From Candidatus Binatia bacterium (lineage in GTDB: Bacteria; Desulfobacterota_B; Binatia; UBA9968; JAJDTQ01), in contig JAJDTQ010000241.1 of NCBI GenBank assembly GCA_022827045.1, forward strand, positions 1-31,109: a stretch of DNA of 31,109 nt, written 5' to 3'. Positions 1 through 6,966 of the stretch are shown piece by piece. Every line of letters starts with the position of its first letter. The stretch's first letter is position 1. The notes under the pieces were generated by a model that saw nothing but the letters and a program-made list of their open reading frames with translations, did not search any database and had not been told where the DNA came from. The position numbers and the translations under genes are program-made.

Positions 1-129
1 CCGGGCCCTCACCTCGCGGTATTCCTTCATGTAACGCCCGGCCTGGCGCATGAGCCATACCGGCGTGTAGGGAGGCTTGCCGCGGCGACAGGCGGTGAGG
101 AACGGGTGCTTTGACGGTGTGTCGGTCAT
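1..129 (-). CDS. hemE: Uroporphyrinogen decarboxylase, N-terminal part (cut by window edge)
   Basis: HemE converts uroporphyrinogen III to coproporphyrinogen III in haem synthesis in the cytoplasm. Only the first 43 codons are inside the window, from an ATG at 129. The translation shows a [20 protein letters not shown] stretch followed by [11 protein letters not shown]. This is the very conserved HemE N-terminus (usual form: [27 protein letters not shown]), and it contains the substrate-binding arginines of the RQAGR segment. The family is about 340-360 residues long, so about 300 residues lie beyond the left edge. The SD is weak (CAGG about 8 nt upstream). The gene follows dinB on the same strand after 135 bp that hold a tandem repeat and a dispersed-repeat-like element. 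Confidence 0.88.
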   Translation of the reverse strand, partial: MTDTPSKHPFLTACRRGKPPYTPVWLMRQAGRYMKEYREVRAR

Positions 130-142
130 GGTGGTGCCTGAA

Positions 143-174
143 GTCTCAAGTATCTGCGGTCTCAAGTATCTGCG
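143..174. repeat. Perfect 2 x 16-bp tandem repeat
   Basis: The unit gtctcaagtatctgcg occurs twice back to back, 143-158 and 159-174, in the dinB-hemE gap, 14 bp upstream of the hemE start codon. It could be a duplication or a paired binding site. Nothing in the sequence decides between these. Confidence 0.75.
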
Positions 175-180
175 AGCTAG

Positions 181-219
181 GCCCTTCGACTTCGCTTCGC
201 CACGCTCAGGGCGAACGGA
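181..219. repeat. Dispersed-repeat-like element (CCCTTCGAC...CTCAGGGCGAACGG)
   Basis: The stretch begins gcccttcgacttcgcttcgc and ends cacgctcagggcgaacgg. It resembles the short dispersed repeats built on CCCTTCGACAAGCTCAGGGCGAACGG that recur between genes in many environmental bacterial genomes. No second copy was noticed in this window, so the assignment rests on remembered similarity. Confidence 0.45.
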
Positions 220-264
220 GAGCCGTTTACGAATTCTGCGTGGGCCGCCAGGTTCACGAGATGT

Positions 265-1380
265 CTAGCGGTTCTTTCCCGCCCCCAGGGTGACGGTCTC
301 CGCGCCGTATTTGTGCCGCAGCCGGTCGATGCCCTTGTAGAGCTGTTCCATGGAGGCGCGCTCGCGGTAGTCGAAGATCGAGTCCTGCCACCCCTCCGTG
401 GAGATGCCGCTGGTGCTGACTCCCAGGAGGCGCACCGGCCGGTCCGGCGCAAGATTTGCCTCGAGCAGCTCCCGCGCGACCTTGAAGATGTCCACGTCGA
501 AGCACGTGGGCGCCTTCAGGGTGCGCGAGCGGGTGATGGTCTTGAAGTCGGAATAGCGCAGCTTCAAGGTGATGCGGCGGGCGCGGCCCCCCTGGCGTCG
601 CAACCGGGCCGCCACCTCCCCCACGAGCCCCCCCAGCACCTGTTCCATGTCCGCTGCGTCCAGGAGCGGCTGCGCGAGGGTGGTCTCGCTGCCGATGGAG
701 TGCTCGTGGACGCGTCCGCTCGACTCTGGACGGTCCAGGTTCAGGAAGCGCCCTCCAAGCCGGGGGTGGGCGAGAAGCTGGGCCACGGTGGCGATGCCGC
801 GGTCGGTCAGCTCCCGATGCATCTTGGGGCCGATGCCGGGGATGATCGATACGTCAAGGGGCCCCAGGAAGCGTTCCTCCGAGCCCGGCGGCACGTAGAG
901 CAGGCCGTGTGGCTTCACCGTGGTGGCGGCGATCTTGGCCACGGTCGGGTGGGTGGCGAGCCCGCCGGACGACGGCAGCCCCAGTTCGTTTCGGATGCGG
1001 CCGATGATCTCGTGGGCGACGCGGATGGGGTGCCCCATCAGGCGTTCGGTGCCGGTCAGGTTGACCAGCCCCTCGTCGATGGAGAACGCGCGAACATCCG
1101 GCGAAAACGTGCGCAACAGGTCGAACACCTTTGCCGAAAACTCGCTGTAGACCTTGCGCCGGCCGGGGACGAAGATTCCGTCGGGGCAGAGGCGCCGCGC
1201 CTGGAATCCCGGCATGGCGGAGCGGACCCCGAACTGGCGCGCCTCGTAGGACGCGGAAGTGACCACCCCGCGGCCGGAGCCGCCGCCGACCATCACGGGC
1301 TTGCCCTCCAGGGAAGGGTCCAGGACGCGCTCCACGGACACGTAGAACGAGTCCATGTCGATGTGCAGGTAGAAGGCCAT
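265..1380 (-). CDS. dinB: DNA polymerase IV (Y-family translesion polymerase)
   Basis: 371 residues, the usual DinB length. This is an error-prone polymerase that bypasses damaged template bases. Catalytic carboxylates are visible: D8 in HIDMDSF, and D102/E103 in SIDEG. Tyr13 sits at the steric-gate position that excludes ribonucleotides. The finger-domain motif SYEARQFGVRSAMP is intact, and a helix-hairpin-helix region follows (IPGIGPKMHRELTDRGIATV). The residues after SIDE read GLVNLTG, where many relatives have AYLDVT. The C-terminus (TLGAGKNR) lacks an obvious QLxLF-type beta-clamp motif. The ATG is preceded by GAGGAT at good spacing. The gene is divergent from radA across about 100 bp. 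No typical LexA box was recognised there, so SOS control is unproven. Confidence 0.95.
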   Translation of the reverse strand: MAFYLHIDMDSFYVSVERVLDPSLEGKPVMVGGGSGRGVVTSASYEARQFGVRSAMPGFQARRLCPDGIFVPGRRKVYSEFSAKVFDLLRTFSPDVRAFSIDEGLVNLTGTERLMGHPIRVAHEIIGRIRNELGLPSSGGLATHPTVAKIAATTVKPHGLLYVPPGSEERFLGPLDVSIIPGIGPKMHRELTDRGIATVAQLLAHPRLGGRFLNLDRPESSGRVHEHSIGSETTLAQPLLDAADMEQVLGGLVGEVAARLRRQGGRARRITLKLRYSDFKTITRSRTLKAPTCFDVDIFKVARELLEANLAPDRPVRLLGVSTSGISTEGWQDSIFDYRERASMEQLYKGIDRLRHKYGAETVTLGAGKNR

Positions 1381-1482
1381 ACGGCATCCTCATGTTAACA
1401 GCAGCGGGAAACTCCGGGCAATTGGAACGAATCCCGATGGCATTCCTTTTGCTCCCCTCCTATGATGAACGGGGGGTGAGGC

Positions 1483-2844
1483 ATGGCACGGGCCAGGGTC
1501 GTCTACGAATGTCAGAACTGCGGTTTCCAGTCCCCCAAGTGGCTGGGCCGGTGCCCGGACTGCGGCCGGTGGGACTCGTTGGTCGAGGAAGCGGTCACGG
1601 CTCCCTCCGGAGCCCGTAGCAACGGCGACGCCGGCCCCGCGCGGGAGCCTTCGCCCATCCACGCCGTCACCACGGACACGGGCAGCCGCCTGCGTTCGGG
1701 AATCGCAGAGTTCGACCGGGTCCTGGGCGGCGGCCTGGTGGACGGCTCTGCCGTGCTCATCGGCGGCGACCCGGGCATCGGCAAGTCGACGCTGCTGCTG
1801 CAGGCGGTGGCGGGTCTCAGCCATGACGGGCCGCCCTGCCTCTATGTCTCCGGCGAGGAGTCCGAACAGCAGGTCAAGATGCGCGGCCGGCGTATTGCGC
1901 TGGCGTCCTCGAACCTGCTGGTGCTGAGCGAGACGTCGCTGGAGCGCATCCTGGAGCAGGTCAAGGCGGTCAAGCCCGCCGTGCTGGTGGTGGATTCCAT
2001 CCAGACGGTGCACACCTCCGCCATCCCGTCCGCCCCGGGGAGCATCGGCCAAGTGCGCGAATGCTCGAGCGCGCTGATCTCCATGGCCAAGAAGACCGGC
2101 ATCGCCACCTTTCTGGTGGGGCACGTGACCAAGGACGGGGCCATCGCCGGCCCGCGCGTGCTCGAGCACATGGTGGACACGGTGCTCTACTTCGAGGGCG
2201 AGCGCGGCCACAGCTTCCGCATCCTGCGGGCGGTCAAGAACCGCTTCGGCTCCACCAATGAGATCGGCGTGTTCGAGATGCAGGAAGCGGGGCTGCGGGA
2301 GGTCTCAAACCCCTCGCAGATATTTCTTTCCGAACGCCCGCTGGGAGGGTCGGGGTCGGTGGTGGTCCCCAGCATGGAGGGCACGCGCCCGATCTTGGTG
2401 GAGATACAGTCGCTGGTGGCCCGGTCTTTCCTCACCCTGCCCAGGCGCACGTGCATCGGCGTCGACGCCAACCGGCTCGCCCTGATCCTGGCCATCCTGG
2501 AGAAGCGCAAGGGAATGAACTTCTTCGACAAGGACGTGTTCATCAACGTGGCCGGCGGCGTGAACGTTTCGGAGCCCGCCGTGGACTTGGGCATCGCGGT
2601 GGGGGTGGCCTCCAGCGCCCTGGACCGGCCGGTGGACCCCTATATGATCTTCGTCGGCGAGGTGGGTCTGGCGGGCGAGATCCGCACCGTCACGCGTGCC
2701 GAGGCCCGGGTGGCCGAGGCGGGGAAGCTGGGTTTCCGCAAGTGCATCCTGCCCCAGGGCAACCGCCGCCAGCTCCAGCACGTCGAGCAGCCCGAGCTGC
2801 TGGGGGTGAGTTCTCTTGAGGAGTGCTGGGAGATCCTGTTCTGA
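1483..2844 (+). CDS. radA: DNA repair protein RadA (Sms)
   Basis: 453 residues, full family length. RadA is a RecA-like ATPase and DNA helicase that promotes branch migration of recombination intermediates. In order: a C4 zinc finger (C10, C13, C24, C27); a Walker A GDPGIGKST at 95-103; Walker B ending VLVVD about residue 171; the RadA-specific KNRFG motif at 252-256; and a C-terminal Lon-protease-like domain (INVAGGVNVSEPAVDLGIAV region). The ATG follows a purine-rich SD (GGGGGTGA). A TATGAT hexamer at 1461-1466 may be a -10 element but is very close to the start, and no good -35 accompanies it. Confidence 0.97.
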   Translation: MARARVVYECQNCGFQSPKWLGRCPDCGRWDSLVEEAVTAPSGARSNGDAGPAREPSPIHAVTTDTGSRLRSGIAEFDRVLGGGLVDGSAVLIGGDPGIGKSTLLLQAVAGLSHDGPPCLYVSGEESEQQVKMRGRRIALASSNLLVLSETSLERILEQVKAVKPAVLVVDSIQTVHTSAIPSAPGSIGQVRECSSALISMAKKTGIATFLVGHVTKDGAIAGPRVLEHMVDTVLYFEGERGHSFRILRAVKNRFGSTNEIGVFEMQEAGLREVSNPSQIFLSERPLGGSGSVVVPSMEGTRPILVEIQSLVARSFLTLPRRTCIGVDANRLALILAILEKRKGMNFFDKDVFINVAGGVNVSEPAVDLGIAVGVASSALDRPVDPYMIFVGEVGLAGEIRTVTRAEARVAEAGKLGFRKCILPQGNRRQLQHVEQPELLGVSSLEECWEILF

Positions 2845-2847
2845 CGC

Positions 2848-2861
2848 TGGGGCCGGCCCCA
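2848..2861. other. 14-bp perfect palindrome after radA
   Basis: TGGGGCCGGCCCCA is a perfect palindrome three bases after the radA stop, in the gap between the convergent radA and LLM oxidoreductase genes. It can fold as a short GC hairpin but has no T-run, so it is at most part of a weak bidirectional terminator. Confidence 0.5.
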
Positions 2862-2878
2862 TGGCGGCGCGTGTCCGA

Positions 2879-2897
2879 GGGCGACCGCGGGTCGCCC
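2879..2897. terminator. GC-rich hairpin between convergent genes
   Basis: GGGCGACC-GCG-GGTCGCCC gives a perfect 8-bp stem with a 3-nt loop. It lies 12 bp past the stop of the minus-strand LLM gene and 34 bp past the radA stop. The place and strength fit a terminator serving both genes. No T-tract follows on either strand, so it would not be a classic intrinsic terminator. Confidence 0.45.
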
Positions 2898-2909
2898 CGA
2901 GAATCTCCC

Positions 2910-3920
2910 CTACAGGCCCAGACCCGGCATCACCTTTTCGGAGAAGAGACCCACCGACCGCAATGCTTCGTCGAGGGAGATGTCGCCGAAAGCGAACTGG
3001 CCGACGAGATAGTTGGCGCCGGCGGCGTCGAGTTGCGACTGCAGGAACGCGCGAACCGTGTCCGGACTGCCGGCGATCCCCTGGCCGGATGCCATGACTC
3101 CGTCGAAATCCGGCGGCCGGGGATGCCTTGGCGAGCTTCCCCGGAGCCGGAAAAGGTGGGTGAAGCTCCGGTGCCAGATGGGGTAGGCCCTGTGGGCGAT
3201 GCGGAGCGCCGTTCCGTCGTCCTCGGCGACCACCACGAAACGGCCGAGGCCGATCTTCGGCAGGGCGGCCTCGCGGTCCGCATGAACCTCCCTCCACACC
3301 TCCCGGAACCGGTCGGTGAAGCTTCGCGTGGGAGCAGCAGGGTCCAGGCTCACGATGTTGAGCCCACTTTGAGCGGCCCGCTCGGCGCTCTCCGTGGAGT
3401 GGACCCCGTACCACAGGGGAGGGTGGGGTTTCTGCAGCGGCTCCAGTTCCATGGGCACGTCCTCGAATTTGAAAAACTCCCCGGCGAACTCGAGAGTCTT
3501 CCGGGTCAGCCCTTGCAGTATGAGGTCGAGGCCCTCCGTGTAGATGCGCTGCGCCTCCTCCGGGTCCTGTCCGTACACCGCCAGCTCGATGGGAGAGGAG
3601 CCGCGGCCAAAGCCGATGTCCAGCCGCCCGCCGCTCATCTGGTCGAGCATGCAGATCTCCTCGATGAGCCGGAGCGGATGGTAGAGCGGCAGCGCATAGA
3701 CCATCGGCCCGAAGCGAAGCCGTCGGGTCCGCTGGGCGACCGCGGCCAGGAACACGCTGGGTGACGGCGCCATTCCCAGCGGCGTGGAGTGGTGCTCCGC
3801 TACGTGGTAGGCGTAGAAGCCCTCCCGGTCGTACGCCTCGATCAGCGTCAGACGCGCCTCGTAGTAGTCCTTTAACGGCAGGTCGCCGCGGTCCAGATGG
3901 TCGAAGATGCCGTAATCCAT
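2910..3920 (-). CDS. LLM-class flavin-dependent oxidoreductase (luciferase-like monooxygenase)
   Basis: 336 residues, the standard length of the bacterial-luciferase-like (LLM) TIM-barrel family, which uses reduced flavin to oxygenate diverse substrates. Visible family features: an N-terminal strand and helix leading to FYAYHVAEHH near residue 40-46 (the usual (W/A)xxEHH motif); PSPSVFLAAVAQRTRRLRFG; ALPLYHPLRLIEEICMLDQMSGGRLDIGFGRGSSPIE; and, near the C-terminus, ASGQGIAGSPDTV (the G(S/T)PE-like phosphate-binding region). ATG start at 3920. It stands alone and is convergent with radA. The substrate cannot be told from sequence; many such genes act on xenobiotics or sulfonates. Confidence 0.9.
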   Translation of the reverse strand: MDYGIFDHLDRGDLPLKDYYEARLTLIEAYDREGFYAYHVAEHHSTPLGMAPSPSVFLAAVAQRTRRLRFGPMVYALPLYHPLRLIEEICMLDQMSGGRLDIGFGRGSSPIELAVYGQDPEEAQRIYTEGLDLILQGLTRKTLEFAGEFFKFEDVPMELEPLQKPHPPLWYGVHSTESAERAAQSGLNIVSLDPAAPTRSFTDRFREVWREVHADREAALPKIGLGRFVVVAEDDGTALRIAHRAYPIWHRSFTHLFRLRGSSPRHPRPPDFDGVMASGQGIAGSPDTVRAFLQSQLDAAGANYLVGQFAFGDISLDEALRSVGLFSEKVMPGLGL

Positions 3921-4060
3921 GTGACGTGGGCGATGAAGCTGGCCGGGGGCTCGACCGGCCTCAACCTTCCTGAACTTGCTGGTGGGATGGAACGCTACGA
4001 CAGGATCGGGAGCCTGTCAACGATCCTCCTGGACAGCGCGGCGGGAGATGGGATAAGAGT

Positions 4061-4870
4061 TTGGAGAGTTTGGCCGACATCATCCTCTACATTCTTTCCG
4101 GCGTCGTCCTGGGCTTTCTCATCGGCCTGACCGGCATCGGCGGCGGGGTGCTGACGGTGCCGTTCCTGCTGCTGGTGATAGGGCTCGAGCCCATCGCGGC
4201 AGTAGGAACCGCCGGCCTCTACGGCGTCCTCACCAAGATCTGGGCCGCGGTGCGGCACTACCGCCAGGAGACCGTCAACCTGGATGTCGGGGTGCGGTTC
4301 TTTCTGGCCGCGGTCCCGGGCATCCTGGCGGGTTCGCTGGCGGTCAAGTGGAGCCGGGTGTCGCTGTCACCGGCCGGCGTCGAGACGCTTCAGGACATCG
4401 TGAGCTACATGGTGATGGCGTCCATCTGCTTCGCGCTGGTGGCGCTGCTGTTCGACTACGAACGGTTGGACACCCGTTTCCTTTCGTCGAGACGGGGATA
4501 CATCGTGAAGTTTCCGTCTCTCTTCCTCGTCGGCGCCGTGATGGGGATGACCTCCATCGGCGGAGGCATCCTGATCATCCCCTCGCTGCTGCTCTTCTAC
4601 CGGGAAACTTCCCGGTACGTGGGTACGTCCATCTTCGTGGCGCTGCTTCTGATGACCGTGATGTCGGCTCTTTACGCGTTCATCGGCCGCGGCCAGGGCG
4701 TCACGGACGTCGATTTTGCCGCCGCCGTGTTCATGTCCGTCGGCTCCCTGGCGGGGGTCTATTACGGCGCCGCCTTGTGCAAGCGGATGCATCCGAAGCG
4801 GCTTCAGAAGGTCGTCATCGGCGTGATCGTCCTCGCGGTGGTGATGATGGTGGCGGACCGTTTCTGGTAG
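4061..4870 (+). CDS. TauE/SafE (TSUP) family membrane exporter
   Basis: 269 residues with about eight hydrophobic segments. TSUP proteins move sulfite, sulfoacetate or related organic anions across the inner membrane. The two characteristic glycine-rich repeats are present: LIGLTGIGGGVLTVPFLLL near the N-terminus, and its counterpart VMGMTSIGGGILIIPSLLLF in the second half. The start is an unusual TTG at 4061. An ATG just upstream (4048) runs into a stop after two codons and is out of frame. A second in-frame TTG lies at 4070. The SD is poor (GGGAG about 13 nt upstream). The gene is divergent from the LLM oxidoreductase, which could hint at shared organosulfur use, but this is inference. Confidence 0.87.
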   Translation: MESLADIILYILSGVVLGFLIGLTGIGGGVLTVPFLLLVIGLEPIAAVGTAGLYGVLTKIWAAVRHYRQETVNLDVGVRFFLAAVPGILAGSLAVKWSRVSLSPAGVETLQDIVSYMVMASICFALVALLFDYERLDTRFLSSRRGYIVKFPSLFLVGAVMGMTSIGGGILIIPSLLLFYRETSRYVGTSIFVALLLMTVMSALYAFIGRGQGVTDVDFAAAVFMSVGSLAGVYYGAALCKRMHPKRLQKVVIGVIVLAVVMMVADRFW

Positions 4871-4914
4871 CCCGCCGCCCGGCGATTTCCACCCGCGGGC
4901 GGAGCGCGGAAGAT

Positions 4915-4943
4915 TTGACCCGAGGGCACGCAGCAACTATCCT
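4915..4943 (+). promoter_or_regulatory. Sigma70-type promoter for the ABC exporter pair
   Basis: TTGACC (4915-4920), a 17-bp spacer, then TATCCT (4938-4943). This matches the sigma70 consensus in 5/6 and 4/6 positions with ideal spacing. It lies 73 bp upstream of the first exporter gene, giving a leader of roughly 65 nt. Confidence 0.6.
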
Positions 4944-5016
4944 GCTTTGTTGATCGGGCGCTGCGCGTCGGAACGCCGATGCGGACCACCGGCGGCCCGT
5001 TTCCCGAACCCTGACT

Positions 5017-6966
5017 ATGGCGACGACCCAAACTCCGGCCAATGCCGCGGCTTCCGGTAACGGACCGGACCCCGACGTGGGAAAGTACGTATACGCGCGT
5101 ACCTACGCCGGCATGGCCATCGACAAGGACCGCGACGCGGGCGATGACGCGGCGATCGTGTGGCGGATCTTCAAGCTCGCCGCGAAGCGGCGGTTGCGGC
5201 TGGCGCTGGCGGCGGTGACGATCCTCGCGGCGGGTTTCTTTCAGCTCCTGATCCCCCAGTACCTGGGCGACGCCGTGGACGGCGCCGTCATGCTGCTGGG
5301 CAGCGCGTCGGCCTCTCCGGAGGAAGCGCGGGATACCCTCTACGGAACGGCGTTGCTGCTGCTGGGCGCCTCGGTCCTGCGCGGCCTGTTCACCCTGATC
5401 CATAACTACTGCGGCGAAACGCTCGGGCATCATCTCGCCTATCAGCTCCGGATGGCCTTCTACGACAAGCTGCAGCATCTGAACTTCACCTTTCATGACC
5501 GTGTCCATACCGGCGAGCTCATCACCCGCGGGATGCTGGACCTCGAAGGGGTGCGCTCCTTCATGAACATGGGACCGCTGCGGCTGCTGCTGTTCTCCGT
5601 GCTCATCGGCATAGGGGCCTACCTCATGCTGTCCACGGACATGTTCCTCGGAGCCCTGAGCCTCAGCTTCGTGCCCTTCGTTGCCTGGCGTTCCACCACC
5701 ACCAGGCGGCGGTTGCGGGAGATGTGGTTCGCCCTGCAGGAACGCATGGCCGTGCTGGGCCAGATCATGGACGAGAATCTCACCGGTATCCGGGTGGTGC
5801 GGGCGTTCGGCGCCGAGCCCTACGAACTGGACAAGTACCAGGCCGCTTCGGATCACGCGCTGGCACTGGCAGGCCGGCGGATCCGCACCCGAGTCTCCGC
5901 GGCTACCTCCATGAACTTCGCGTTTTTCGCGGCCATGGGCCTGGTGCTGTGGGTCGGAGGGTTGCGCGTGGTCAACGGCTACATGACCGTGGGCACGCTG
6001 ACCGAGTTCATCTTCTTCATGACCCTTCTCCAGCAGCCCGTGCGCCAGCTCGGCATGGTGGTGAACGCGTTCGCCAGGGCGTCCACATGCGGCGCGCGGC
6101 TCTTGGCGGTGCTGGACCTGGAGCCGCCCATACGCGACCGCGATGACGCACGGTCCCTGGAAGTTGCCGACGGTGTCCTGGAATTCGAGGACGTGTCGTT
6201 TGCCTACGCGGGCGAAGGAGCGCCGCCGGTGCTTCGCGGGGTCTCGTTTCGGGTGGAACCGGGCAAAACCCTGGGGATCGTCGGCCCGCCCGGCAGCGGC
6301 AAGTCCACCATCGCCCATCTCCTTCCGCGCTACTACGACGTCACCGGCGGGCGAATCACGGTGGACGGTCAGGACATCCGCGACGTCACCCTCGACTCCC
6401 TGCGGCGGACCGTGCGCGTGGTCCAGCAGGACCCGTTCCTGTTCACGTCGTCTTTGGAGAACAACATCGCCTACGGCGATCCGTGGGCCGACGACGGCAC
6501 CATTCGGGACTCGGCCGCCACCGCCCAGATCGACGGGTTCATCGACCAGTTGCCGGACCGGTACGATACCCTGGTGGGGGAGCGCGGGGTGTCGCTTTCC
6601 GGCGGGCAGAAGCAGCGGGTGGCCATTGCCCGCACCGCGATGTTGCGGCCGGCGGTGCTGGTGCTGGACGATTCGATGGCCGCCATTGACGCGGGCACGG
6701 AGCAGCGCATTCGCGAAGCCCTGAAGGAACACGCCAAAAACTGCGCTACTCTCATCGTTTCCCATCGCCTCGGGGCGTTGCGCCACGCCGACGAGATCAT
6801 CTTCATCGAGGACGGACGCGTCATGGAACGCGGCACCCACGACGAGCTCGTGGCGCTGCGCGGGAGATACGCCGCGCTGTTCGCGCTCCAGACCCTGGAC
6901 GGCCCGCTCCAGGATATCGTGGACCTTGCGGCGGAAGCCGGAGCCAGGGAGGGAACGGGGGCATGA
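5017..6966 (+). CDS. ABC exporter half-transporter (TMD-NBD), degenerate-site subunit
   Basis: 649 residues: an N-terminal cytosolic tail, six membrane helices (about 60-340), then a nucleotide-binding domain. This is the MsbA/LmrA/TM287-288-type layout of type IV exporters of drugs, lipids or peptides. Walker A is GPPGSGKST (about 423-431), the signature is LSGGQ (about 527-531), and the switch histidine is near 583. In Walker B the catalytic glutamate is replaced by aspartate (LVLDDS, D552). In heterodimeric exporters this change marks the subunit that supplies the inactive ATP site. It overlaps the next gene by 4 bp (ATGA), so the two are translationally coupled. No strong SD precedes the ATG. 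The substrate is unknown. Confidence 0.92.
   Translation: MATTQTPANAAASGNGPDPDVGKYVYARTYAGMAIDKDRDAGDDAAIVWRIFKLAAKRRLRLALAAVTILAAGFFQLLIPQYLGDAVDGAVMLLGSASASPEEARDTLYGTALLLLGASVLRGLFTLIHNYCGETLGHHLAYQLRMAFYDKLQHLNFTFHDRVHTGELITRGMLDLEGVRSFMNMGPLRLLLFSVLIGIGAYLMLSTDMFLGALSLSFVPFVAWRSTTTRRRLREMWFALQERMAVLGQIMDENLTGIRVVRAFGAEPYELDKYQAASDHALALAGRRIRTRVSAATSMNFAFFAAMGLVLWVGGLRVVNGYMTVGTLTEFIFFMTLLQQPVRQLGMVVNAFARASTCGARLLAVLDLEPPIRDRDDARSLEVADGVLEFEDVSFAYAGEGAPPVLRGVSFRVEPGKTLGIVGPPGSGKSTIAHLLPRYYDVTGGRITVDGQDIRDVTLDSLRRTVRVVQQDPFLFTSSLENNIAYGDPWADDGTIRDSAATAQIDGFIDQLPDRYDTLVGERGVSLSGGQKQRVAIARTAMLRPAVLVLDDSMAAIDAGTEQRIREALKEHAKNCATLIVSHRLGALRHADEIIFIEDGRVMERGTHDELVALRGRYAALFALQTLDGPLQDIVDLAAEAGAREGTGA

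Noticed and set aside
4804..6840. 678-codon minus-strand open frame opposite the first ABC exporter gene
   Set aside because: It is rich in His, Arg, Gln and Gly as expected for the antisense of a GC-rich gene. The plus-strand frame has all ABC motifs.
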